The notes under the pieces were generated by a model. It saw nothing but the letters and a program-made list of their open reading frames with translations. It had not been told where the DNA came from and did no database searches. DNA of 64,000 bases from positions 868,001 to 932,000 of the forward strand of contig NZ_CP079107.1 of NCBI RefSeq assembly GCF_019285735.1, written 5' to 3'. Shown here piece after piece: positions 7,934 through 15,814 of this stretch; within the stretch, counting starts at the first letter, position 1, and every line of letters starts with the position of its first letter. A program made the translations under genes and the position numbers. This DNA is from Paeniglutamicibacter sp. Y32M11. GTDB taxonomy: Bacteria; Actinomycetota; Actinomycetes; Actinomycetales; Micrococcaceae.

Positions 7934-9768
7934 GCAACGATTCCCGCAGGGCACGGCGTGAGGAAGAACGCCGGGCGCAGTCCGCCCGTGAAGCTGCTGG
8001 ATTAGCTCCCGGCACTGCAGCGCCCAAAAATCCCGAGCCGACGCCCGTGCCCACGGCAGCTGAACCCCCGGTTACGGGCAGCACCGGATCACAGGATGCC
8101 GCGAACCCCGATGTTGGCGTCACGGCACCGCGCAGCGAGCCAGCCTCGGAACGCTCCGCTGCCAAGGAACACATCTCAAAGTCCAAGAAGCAGCGGCGTG
8201 GCATAGGAATGTTGGGGTCCATCGGTGTGCTCTGCCTTGGCGCGGGAGCCATCACCGCTGGCACCCTACTTCCACCGGGAAACCTCGGCGCTGGCACCGC
8301 CGTCGAAGTAGCGGCAACCTCATTGCCTGCCGGTGACTCGCTGGCCACCTGCCCGGCAACCATGAAGCTTTTCACCGGAGCCGGCACCGGGGTCGACCCC
8401 GAGTTTGAGCCCGCCTCCAAGGATGCCAAAACGTCTGTGCGCGCAGCAATCATCTCCGATGCGGCCGGAAGGATCCCCGGTGGCGAGCTGCTCAAGGGGG
8501 ATACAAAGGTCGACAAGAGTATCGCCCCACGGATCAGCGCCGAAGAAGCGGAAACCTCCACCGGATCCAGCGCCGATGGCAGCTCGGGACTCAGGGGAGT
8601 ACTTGGCCCGGTGAGCTCATTCGCCGAGACCCTGACCCTGCACGCCCAGCCGCTGGGCGGAGTGCAGACACTGGCCTCGGCCGTCCGCACCTATAGTGCC
8701 AATGGCGGGGACCTAGCTGGCCTTGCCGTTGCCGGTTGCACGGCTCCCGCCGCCGAGACCTGGCTCACCGGAGCGATTACTACTCCGGGTTCAACCGCCG
8801 TGCTGAACCTGGTGAACTCCTCGGCTTCCGTCGCCGCGGTCCGCGTGGACCTGCGCGGTGCCGAGGGTGCGATTTCCGCCCCTAACCTCACCGAGTTGGC
8901 CGTGGCGCCGGGCGAAACCAAATCCATCATCTTGGCGGGCTATGCATCAAACGAAGCGGCCCTTTCGGCCAAGGTGACCGCCAGCGGTGGACGGGTGAAC
9001 GCGACCATCCAGCAGAGCACACTGCGTGGGTTAGTTCCCGGCGGCATCGATTACTTAGGGGCTGCCGCCACGGCTAGCGCTACCCAAGTGATCCCCGGCG
9101 TAGGACTTCTAGACCCGGCACTGGCTACGGATCTGGCCAAACCCGCAGCGAATGCCAACGCCGTGGCACAGGTGGTGTTGGCAGCAACCTCCGCCGAGGG
9201 CGCCACCGTCAAGGTGAAGGCCATGGGGCCCAATGGGGAGGTAGAGATTCCCGGTGGCGGTGAGGTTGTTGTGGCCTCGAACGCCACCGCAAGCCTGTCC
9301 CTGGCCGGGCTACCCGCCGGGTACTACACGATCCTTGTTGAGGCCGATTCTCCGGTCAGCGCGAGCGTGAAGATGGTACGCGGTACCAAGGCAGCGGATC
9401 CCATCGACCAGGCCTGGGCCACGGCGGCACAGCGCTTGGGCAGCGAACACCTCCTGGTACTTCCCACGGTGGGCTCGGCCCGTTTGGTGCTCAACGCACC
9501 AACCGGCGAGTCCACGGTCAATGTGCGCTCGATGAGTAGCGACGGGAAGCTCTCTGCGGCACGATCCGTGGAACTGACCGGCGGTAAATCGACGGTGCTC
9601 TCCGGCAACGACTTTGGCAAGGGCACGGTGGCCGTAATGCTCTCGGCCACCGGATCACCCGCCTACGGTGCAGCAGTAGTGCAAGAGGGTTCATATGGCA
9701 TTGCTGCCCTGCCGGTGAGCGAGGCTCCCGCTGGGCGCGAGGGCGTCACGGTTCAACTGCGGGACTAG
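7930..9768 (+). CDS. DUF5719 family membrane-anchored protein
   Basis: A 612-residue protein: a charged, Ala/Pro-rich cytoplasmic N-terminus of about 90 residues, one membrane helix (around 94-116, GIGMLGSIGVLCLGAGAI), then a large extracytoplasmic part rich in Ala, Gly, Ser, Thr and Val with beta-sandwich-like repeats. I recognise this as the DUF5719 family, which has no established function. GTG 7930 overlaps the stop codon of the glycosyltransferase, so the two are probably made together and may act together at the membrane. Its stop codon overlaps tail-to-tail with the stop of the opposite-strand gene at 9765. Confidence 0.75.
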   Translation: MSNDSRRARREEERRAQSAREAAGLAPGTAAPKNPEPTPVPTAAEPPVTGSTGSQDAANPDVGVTAPRSEPASERSAAKEHISKSKKQRRGIGMLGSIGVLCLGAGAITAGTLLPPGNLGAGTAVEVAATSLPAGDSLATCPATMKLFTGAGTGVDPEFEPASKDAKTSVRAAIISDAAGRIPGGELLKGDTKVDKSIAPRISAEEAETSTGSSADGSSGLRGVLGPVSSFAETLTLHAQPLGGVQTLASAVRTYSANGGDLAGLAVAGCTAPAAETWLTGAITTPGSTAVLNLVNSSASVAAVRVDLRGAEGAISAPNLTELAVAPGETKSIILAGYASNEAALSAKVTASGGRVNATIQQSTLRGLVPGGIDYLGAAATASATQVIPGVGLLDPALATDLAKPAANANAVAQVVLAATSAEGATVKVKAMGPNGEVEIPGGGEVVVASNATASLSLAGLPAGYYTILVEADSPVSASVKMVRGTKAADPIDQAWATAAQRLGSEHLLVLPTVGSARLVLNAPTGESTVNVRSMSSDGKLSAARSVELTGGKSTVLSGNDFGKGTVAVMLSATGSPAYGAAVVQEGSYGIAALPVSEAPAGREGVTVQLRD

Positions 9769-10274
9769 CGTTCCGGGCCCCAGGCGCCATAGCCGGGGTC
9801 AACCGCCTGCGGATCCATGGCCCAAAGCTCGGCCAGTTGCTCCACGATAGAAAAGTGGATCAATTCGGGTAGCAGGTCGATGCCCTGATGGCTGGCCTCC
9901 TCAATGGGGCGGCGATAGAGCGTAATGCGTTCTGGCTCGCCCCGACGTGCTGACCTGCTGGTGGCCCACGGCACACGTATGCCAGCTGCCTCTGCACGGG
10001 TGATGACCTTGGCGGTGGGTGCCTGCAAGATCCGGAAATCGATCCGGGTCACGCGATCCCCCCAACGGTCTGCCAGACGCTCGGCCGATTCGACCAAGAG
10101 ATCCTCGAAGCGTTCGGCCCGCGTACGGGCTCCGGGCAGGGGTGCCATGAGCATCGGACCGCGTCGACCACGGCCGTGGCGGTTGCGCTTGCGCATCTCA
10201 AAGCCCCGAGCCACGCCGCTGTCTAAGGATCGCGGGTCGCGTGTATCCAAATCGATCGACAGTTTTCCGAGCAT
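9765..10274 (-). CDS. Zincin-like metallopeptidase family protein with degenerate active site
   Basis: A 169-residue protein. A basic N-terminus (RKRNRHGRGRRGPM) precedes a domain with RTRAERFEDLLVESAERL and RITLYRRPIEEA, which I match to the PF06262-type metallopeptidase family found beside DUF3499 in actinobacteria. The expected HExxH zinc motif is absent; the corresponding helix reads LIHFSIVEQLAELW. Catalysis is therefore doubtful. The start is taken as ATG 10274, with ATG 10196 as an alternative. It is convergent with the DUF5719 gene (stop codons overlap) and divergent from the DUF3499 gene. Confidence 0.7.
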   Translation of the reverse strand: MLGKLSIDLDTRDPRSLDSGVARGFEMRKRNRHGRGRRGPMLMAPLPGARTRAERFEDLLVESAERLADRWGDRVTRIDFRILQAPTAKVITRAEAAGIRVPWATSRSARRGEPERITLYRRPIEEASHQGIDLLPELIHFSIVEQLAELWAMDPQAVDPGYGAWGPER

Positions 10275-10367
10275 GTTCCAAGCCTAAACCACGCCACGGT
10301 GACACGATCCACCGGGCCTTGCACGGCGGTGCGGACCATGCGCCCGAAGCCTGCTGAGGTAGTCTGT

Positions 10368-10772
10368 GTGATCGTGGGATCATCCAGACTTTGTTCACGT
10401 TCGGCGTGTGGCCAGCAGGCCATCGCCACCTTGACGTATGTGTACGCCGACTCGACGGCGGTGCTCGGCCCCTTGGCCACCTTCGCAGAACCGCATTGTT
10501 ATGACTTGTGCGCACAGCATGCGCAACGCCTGACCGTGCCCCTGGGATGGGAAGTGTTGCGACTGGCATTGCCCGAGCAGGGTCGCCTACGCAACGACGA
10601 CCTTTACGCCCTGGCCAATGCCGTCCGCGAAAACGAAGAACTGCCCCCCGTGGTTCCGGCCAGTGAAACTCCGACGGCGCGATCAGCACCTCCGGCCATC
10701 GAACCCGGTGACACCCAAGCCCTGACCCGTCGTCACCTGCGCGTGCTGCGCGAAGGAACGCTAGAGCCCTAA
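10368..10772 (+). CDS. DUF3499 family protein
   Basis: A 134-residue protein from GTG 10368. LCSRSACGQQAIATLTYVYA, DSTAVLGPLATFAEPHCYDL and CAQHAQRL are the family core, with paired cysteines suggesting a small metal-binding fold. The C-terminal third is polar and Pro-rich. GTG 10368 is preferred because GAGG lies 8 bases upstream and the family normally starts just before the first cysteine; GTG 10374 is possible. In other actinobacteria this gene usually precedes phosphomannomutase manB, but here a Trm112 gene follows after 9 bases. The function is unknown. Confidence 0.8.
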   Translation: MIVGSSRLCSRSACGQQAIATLTYVYADSTAVLGPLATFAEPHCYDLCAQHAQRLTVPLGWEVLRLALPEQGRLRNDDLYALANAVRENEELPPVVPASETPTARSAPPAIEPGDTQALTRRHLRVLREGTLEP

Positions 10773-10781
10773 ACTGGGATC

Positions 10782-10967
10782 ATGTCGAATCTTTCCTCAC
10801 TGCTCACCACCGCGCTTCGTTGCCCCATCACCGGTTCCCCGCTGACTCAAATCGGCGACACCCTGGTCTCCACATCAAAGGGTCCCAACGGGGAATCCTA
10901 TTCCTACGCTATCGACGAAGGAATCCCGCTGATGTTGGCCACCGAAGCAACCATCATCCCCGCTTAA
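10782..10967 (+). CDS. Trm112 family small protein
   Basis: A 61-residue protein. LRCPITGSPLTQIGDTLVS followed by an acidic turn and EGIPLMLATEA matches the Trm112p-like (PF03966) fold. Only the first cysteine of the classical zinc site is present, as is common in bacterial members. Bacterial Trm112 proteins are thought to be methyltransferase partners or stand-alone metal-binding proteins. It starts 9 bases after the DUF3499 stop, probably in the same transcript. Confidence 0.8.
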   Translation: MSNLSSLLTTALRCPITGSPLTQIGDTLVSTSKGPNGESYSYAIDEGIPLMLATEATIIPA

Positions 10968-11302
10968 GCAGCCTCATCACCGCTGGGTCACCACCGCGAA
11001 GGCGACCGCGCGACAGTGGCGCCGGCACCCACCTCGGCGGACCCGCAGCAGTGCTGAAGCAGCCGCCGGAACGCACAAAAGACCAGCTCACCGTTGCCCG
11101 TAGGAACACCCCGCGAAGGGTCTCTACCTGCGGGCATCGTTATATTGCGGCACCGACACGCGGGCGTCAAAATACCGTAGTGGCCCGCTGGCACCCACTG
11201 TGCTGGATAGTCTTGGTCATGGTGTGTGTCAGGTCAGGAGCCTTGTTCCGGCTGAAGCGCACCACAAGCGCACCGCATGTCAGAGTTTTTTGAGGGAGAA
11301 GC
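10968..11302 (+). other. Intergenic region with candidate structured RNA
   Basis: A 335-base stretch with no supported gene. It holds a nested hairpin: TGCCCGTAGG (11095-11104) pairs with CCTGCGGGCA (11127-11136) through 9 Watson-Crick pairs and one G-U, with an inner ACCC (11108-11111) and GGGT (11118-11121). I could not match it to a riboswitch class. It may be a leader of the DUF1461 gene, whose ribosome site GGGAG lies at the right end. Confidence 0.35.
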
Positions 11303-12901
11303 ATGGCTGAGCAGGACAAACTGCAGACCGGCAAAGCGGAATCGAGCACGCCCGCCGCGGACGGTGCCCACGCCGAGGCCAAACCGGTAGAGGAGCGCGG
11401 CACGCTCAGTGCTGCCGCTGCCGCAGCCGCTGCCAAGATCGAGGCCTCCATGGTGGTAGCGCGTGCCCAGGCCGCCGCCGCCAAGGAAGCCGCTGCAGAG
11501 GATGCCGCTAAAGCCGCTGCCGACAAGGACCACAAGGAAGCTGGCGCTAAAGCCGCCGCTGCCACGGCCGCCACCGATAAGGAAGCTGCCGCAAAGGCCG
11601 CGGCTGGCAAGGAGGACGCTGCAAAAGCCGCAACCGCCAAGGGCTCCGCAGCTACAGTTGCCGTCGCCAAGGCGACACAGCCTCAGACAAAAGCACCCGT
11701 GGCCCCCGCAGCCACGACCGTTACGTCAGCGGCCACCCCGGCTCCGAAGACTCCTGCAGCACCCAGCAGTGCGCCCGGGGCATCCGCGACTCCTGTGGCC
11801 AAGGTAGACTCGCCGGCCGCGCAACCGGCAGCCGCGCCCAAGGTCGTTCCCGCTAAGCCCGTGGAAAAGCCCCAGGCCAAGGAAGTCAAGGAACCGGAGG
11901 AGATCGAAGACATCATCGCCAAGATCCCCGTTGAGCCGCCGCCCGCCACGACCAAGGTGGCCGTCACCGAGAAGCCGCGCGCCGCACACTCAAGTGCTCC
12001 GGCCGAGCAAAGTACCGACGCCACCACGATTTTGCCGCGGCCAACCTCGGCCGAGCCCAAGGTTAAAGCCGCCGAGCAGACCGCCTCGGCCGTTGCCGAG
12101 GCCCGTAGCCGCGTCTTTGGTGCCTACACCCCGGTCCCCGAACCCACACCCGCAGCCCGTGAACGCCGTAGTCGCCGCGAGGCAGCCCTAGAGGCCAAGC
12201 CACCGTTGGCACGTACCCTGCAGGTGCTGCTGGCTATTTGTTACCCATTCCTGCTGCTCATCGTGGTCATTCGGCTCATCGCCAGCCCGATCTTCCTCTG
12301 GATCGCATACCAGCGCCCGGGATTCCCGGCCGATAGCTTCGGATTCAGCACCGCGGACCGACTGAATTACGGATCCTTTGGCGTGGACTTCCTGAACAAC
12401 GTCGCGGATAACCGCTTCTTGGGCGAGTTGCGGGATATCAACGGAAACCCCTTGTTCCTGGCCACCGAGGTTCAGCACATGGCCGATGTTAAGCATGTGA
12501 TGTCGTTGACTTATCTTGCCGGTGCGATTCTGGGCTTCATCGTGCTCTTCGCCCTGATCTACCTGGGCAAGCGCTACGCGGGAGGGACGCGCCGCGGACT
12601 CTTCGCCGGATCCATCGCCACAATTGTGCTGCTGGCCGCGCTGGTGACCGTCGCGGTGATGGGTTGGGAAACGTTCTTCACCAGCTTCCACAAGATCTTC
12701 TTCGCCAATGGCACCTGGACCTTCAACTACTCCGACACCCTGATCCGGCTCTACCCGCCGCAGTTCTGGGTGGATGCCGCCATGGGCATCGCAGGGCTGG
12801 TGCTCATTACCTCGATCATCACGCTCATCGCCACGTGGCCCACCGCCAAGCGTCGCGAGCTGGCACGCCTGCGCCAAGAAAAGCGGGTCTTCGGGCTCTA
12901 A
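11303..12901 (+). CDS. DUF1461/TIGR01906 membrane protein with long Ala/Lys-rich N-terminus
   Basis: A 532-residue protein in two parts. Residues 1-300 are extremely Ala-rich with regularly spaced Lys and Glu, then Pro-rich, resembling histone H1-like or PAKA tails. Residues 305-530 are an integral membrane domain with about four helices: LQVLLAICYPFLLLIVVIRL, then an extracytoplasmic loop with SFGFSTADRLNYGSFGVDF, and helices near 405, 435 and 490. I match the membrane domain to TIGR01906/DUF1461, whose function is unknown. The Ala-rich part is ahead of the first helix and so is probably cytoplasmic. ATG 11303 follows GAGGGAGAAGC. Confidence 0.75.
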   Translation: MAEQDKLQTGKAESSTPAADGAHAEAKPVEERGTLSAAAAAAAAKIEASMVVARAQAAAAKEAAAEDAAKAAADKDHKEAGAKAAAATAATDKEAAAKAAAGKEDAAKAATAKGSAATVAVAKATQPQTKAPVAPAATTVTSAATPAPKTPAAPSSAPGASATPVAKVDSPAAQPAAAPKVVPAKPVEKPQAKEVKEPEEIEDIIAKIPVEPPPATTKVAVTEKPRAAHSSAPAEQSTDATTILPRPTSAEPKVKAAEQTASAVAEARSRVFGAYTPVPEPTPAARERRSRREAALEAKPPLARTLQVLLAICYPFLLLIVVIRLIASPIFLWIAYQRPGFPADSFGFSTADRLNYGSFGVDFLNNVADNRFLGELRDINGNPLFLATEVQHMADVKHVMSLTYLAGAILGFIVLFALIYLGKRYAGGTRRGLFAGSIATIVLLAALVTVAVMGWETFFTSFHKIFFANGTWTFNYSDTLIRLYPPQFWVDAAMGIAGLVLITSIITLIATWPTAKRRELARLRQEKRVFGL

Positions 12902-12925
12902 GCCAAGGGTTTAGGTTCACGACTC

Positions 12926-12998
12926 ATCCCGGGTCGGGGGAGTGACGCAGTACTTCATGATGAAGGGTAGCGTGTTCCCCCGGTCCGGGATTCTTTTT
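12926..12998 (+). terminator. Rho-independent terminator after the DUF1461 gene
   Basis: ATCCCGGGTCGGGGGAG (12926-12942) pairs with TTCCCCCGGTCCGGGAT (12975-12991) across a 32-base loop and is followed by TTCTTTTT. It closes the + strand transcript ahead of the convergent mannosyltransferase gene. Confidence 0.85.
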
Positions 12999-13126
12999 GC
13001 CCGTAAAAAACGGTGCCGGAACGCTCAGGATTCGGCGTCGCGGAGCATCCGGATCCCGGTGCCAGATACACCCGATCATAAGGCGCTGGACAGTAAAAGG
13101 CGGATGTAGCTAGCCAGAAGCGCGGG

Positions 13127-14734
13127 TTATCCCCAGCTGGGCATCCAGATATGGTTGCGCCAGCTGTTGTAGGTGATCATGTCCCCGGTCCATACCGGGA
13201 GGAAGAACGCGGAGAGTGCCACCACCAAGGCCAGGAAGATGCCAATGCCCCACAACGCCCGGCGCCGCTGCCACAGCGATTGCTCGGCGCTGGGTAGGAA
13301 GCGAGCGATGACGTAGCAGAGCGCGAGCACCATGAAGGGGGCGAAGGGCAGTGTGTAGAAGAAGAACATGGTGCGGTCCGGGTAAGCAAACCACGGCAGG
13401 AAACCCGCGGCCAACGCGGAAAGAATGGCACCGGCACGCCAGTCCCGCGCACCGATCCAATAGAAGAGCACCAGCAGCAGGCTCAGCGTTGCCGCCCACC
13501 ACATGATCGGGTTGGGTAGATCGGTGATGGCCTGAACACAGTCGGCAGTGGTGCAGCCATATTCGCCGTTCGAGCGCGATTCGTAGAAGAAGAGCACGGG
13601 ACGTCCGGCAAAGAGCCAGCTCCAGGGCGAAGATTCCCAGCTGTGCGGTGAACTGAGGCCCTGATGGAAGGCATAGGCGGCGCGATGATATTCACCGAAT
13701 GAACGCCACACATCTGGCACCCACCCCCACGTTTCCGAGGGATTTTGCGCGCCCCACTGGCGGTAGCGACCTCCGCTGGAGAATAGCCAGCCACTCCAGG
13801 TGGCCACATAAACTAGGGCGGCCGTGGGGATGATCAACAAAAATGCGGGGATTCCATCACGCAGCAGCCCACCGAGCATCCAATGCCGGATGCCCACGCG
13901 GCGGCGGGCGGAAAGATCCCACAACACCGTCATTAGTCCGAAGACGGCAATGAAGGACAGCGCCGACCATTTCACCCCGGCAGCGCAGCCCAGCATGATT
14001 CCTGCCACCAGACGCCACGGCCGCCACCAGAGCCACGGCCCGTAGGCCAACAACCGGTCCGCCGGGCGTGAACCATCCGCGGTGGCCAAGATGCTGGCGA
14101 GCTTTTCGCGTCCGTGGGAGCGGTCAATGAGCAGGGCGTAGAACGCGGCAAGGATGAAAAACATCAGGAAGATATCCAGCAGCCCGGTCCGGGATGTGAC
14201 AATCTGGTGCCCATCAACCGCGGCCAACAACCCCGCAATTCCGCCCAGGACCACCGAGGAAAACAAGCGTTGGGCGACCAGGGCGCAAAGCAATACCGCC
14301 AGCGTGCCAAAGAGCGCCGAAGAAAAACGCCAGCCCAGCCCATTGTCGGTGCCAAAGAGCCACATGCCACCGGCGATGAGCCACTTGCCCAGCGGGGGAT
14401 GAACCACAAAGGACGCGGCGGTGGAGGGGGCGGGTTGCCCGGCGATAAAGGAGTCGTTGGGGTCATCTCCCCACTCCAGCTCGTAGCCCGCCTGCATCAT
14501 GGTGTAGGCATCCTTGACGTAGTACGTCTCGTCAAAAATCAACAGGTGCGGGTGGGCCAGATTCGAAAAGCGCAGCACCGCACCGAGCAACATCATGGCC
14601 AGCGGAACGATCCAGCCCAGCATCCCTGCGCGGTACACGGGGCCCAACAATCGATCCCTGAGCACTGCTAGACCAAAGGCGTCGGCGGGAGCTAGTACCC
14701 AGCGGCGCCGGGTCTGCGTGGAGGCTGTAGTCAC
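13127..14734 (-). CDS. Dolichyl-phosphate-mannose--protein mannosyltransferase (PMT family)
   Basis: About 535 residues with ten or more membrane helices. The first periplasmic loop carries LLIFDETYYVKDAYTMM, with the catalytic DE pair of GT39 enzymes, and HPPLGKW follows shortly after. The enzyme transfers mannose from polyprenyl-phosphate mannose to Ser/Thr of secreted proteins, as Pmt/Rv1002c does in mycobacteria. I place the start at GTG 14734 because the frame further upstream would run into the divergent rsmI gene; GTG 14743 and two TTG codons between are alternatives. The neighbouring pair rsmI/pmt, divergently arranged, is conserved in actinobacteria. Confidence 0.88.
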   Translation of the reverse strand: MTTASTQTRRRWVLAPADAFGLAVLRDRLLGPVYRAGMLGWIVPLAMMLLGAVLRFSNLAHPHLLIFDETYYVKDAYTMMQAGYELEWGDDPNDSFIAGQPAPSTAASFVVHPPLGKWLIAGGMWLFGTDNGLGWRFSSALFGTLAVLLCALVAQRLFSSVVLGGIAGLLAAVDGHQIVTSRTGLLDIFLMFFILAAFYALLIDRSHGREKLASILATADGSRPADRLLAYGPWLWWRPWRLVAGIMLGCAAGVKWSALSFIAVFGLMTVLWDLSARRRVGIRHWMLGGLLRDGIPAFLLIIPTAALVYVATWSGWLFSSGGRYRQWGAQNPSETWGWVPDVWRSFGEYHRAAYAFHQGLSSPHSWESSPWSWLFAGRPVLFFYESRSNGEYGCTTADCVQAITDLPNPIMWWAATLSLLLVLFYWIGARDWRAGAILSALAAGFLPWFAYPDRTMFFFYTLPFAPFMVLALCYVIARFLPSAEQSLWQRRRALWGIGIFLALVVALSAFFLPVWTGDMITYNSWRNHIWMPSWG

Positions 14735-14799
14735 CAACAACACTCTACCGGCGGCCCCTTGCGGGATTCGGCGGCGCGCGCTGGGCGTAGGCTTGAGAC

Positions 14800-15648
14800 G
14801 TGGAAACTCAACAAACACCGGGCCAGATCGTGTTGGCGGCAACCCCCATTGGCAACCTTTCCGACGCATCCCCTCGGTTGATCGAGTTGATGAAGAGCGC
14901 CGACATCGTCGCGGCGGAAGACACCCGCAGGTTCTTGCACCTGGCTACCGGTCTGGGCGTGCGTGTTCCAGGCCGACTGATCAGTTACCACGAACACAAC
15001 GAAACGCACCGACTCACCGAATTGCTGGAACTGGTGGCCGGCGGCGCAACGATCCTGGTGGTCTCCGACGCGGGCATGCCAGCGGTCTCCGATCCCGGCT
15101 TCAAGCTGGTGGAGGCCGCCGTTAAAGCAGGCGTCACCGTCACCGCAGTTCCCGGTCCCTCCGCAGTCCTCACCGCGTTGGCACTCTCCGGGCTGCCCAC
15201 CGACCGGTTCACCTTTGAGGGTTTCTTGCCGCGCAAGGCGGGGGAGCGCACCAAACGCCTCCAGGATTTGGCCACCGAGCAGCGCACCATGGTGTTCTTC
15301 GAGGCACCGCATCGCCTCGACGCCATGGTCCGCGCGCTGCGTGAGGCCTTCGGCCCGGACCGCAAGGGCGCCATCGCCCGCGAACTGACCAAAATGTATG
15401 AAGAAGTGATCCGCGGCAGCCTCGACGAGCTATTGGTCTGGGCAGAGGGTGAAGTTCGTGGCGAAATCGCCGTGGTCATCGCCGGCGCCCCGGCCGGGGA
15501 ACCAGCTCGCGCGGTTGACCACGTGGCGCAGGTACAGGCCTTGGTCACCGATGGGTTGCGCCTGAAGGAAGCGGTGGCCGCGGTGGCGGAGACCGAGCGC
15601 TTATCCAAGCGTGAGCTTTACGCGGCGGTCCTTGAGGCCCGCGCCTAA
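14800..15648 (+). CDS. rsmI: 16S rRNA (cytidine(1402)-2'-O)-methyltransferase
   Basis: RsmI, 282 residues, of the tetrapyrrole-methylase fold. It methylates the ribose of C1402 in 16S rRNA using S-adenosylmethionine. Visible signatures are VLAATPIGNLSDASPRLIE at the N-terminus, ADIVAAEDTRR, LVVSDAGMPAVSDPG and VPGPSAVLTALALSGLP, with GFLPRKAGER after it. The start is GTG 14800. It shares a 65-base divergent promoter region with the mannosyltransferase gene. A short inverted repeat (TCTCCCGGCGGGAGA) lies just after its stop but has no T-run. Confidence 0.95.
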   Translation: METQQTPGQIVLAATPIGNLSDASPRLIELMKSADIVAAEDTRRFLHLATGLGVRVPGRLISYHEHNETHRLTELLELVAGGATILVVSDAGMPAVSDPGFKLVEAAVKAGVTVTAVPGPSAVLTALALSGLPTDRFTFEGFLPRKAGERTKRLQDLATEQRTMVFFEAPHRLDAMVRALREAFGPDRKGAIARELTKMYEEVIRGSLDELLVWAEGEVRGEIAVVIAGAPAGEPARAVDHVAQVQALVTDGLRLKEAVAAVAETERLSKRELYAAVLEARA

Positions 15649-15814
15649 GTAAAGGGCACATTCTCCCGGCGGGAGACTCATGGGATAAGTGCACAAAAAC
15701 GGGACCCCGTCATAGTGCAGCTGGAAATTTACACCCATGGCTTCGCGCCACTACCGTGGGGTGCAACACGTCCCACAATTTTGCACCCCCATGTTCAAGG
15801 GAGAACGCACGACT

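Noticed and set aside
7930-9768. Fusion of two genes in DUF5719
   Set aside because: A single continuous frame with one membrane helix and uniform composition; length matches the family as I know it.
10968-11302. Riboswitch of SAM-IV or SAH type, or SRP RNA
   Set aside because: The conserved bases of these RNAs (for example the GGUCAUGAGUG-type start or the GGAAGGAAGCAGCC loop) are not present.
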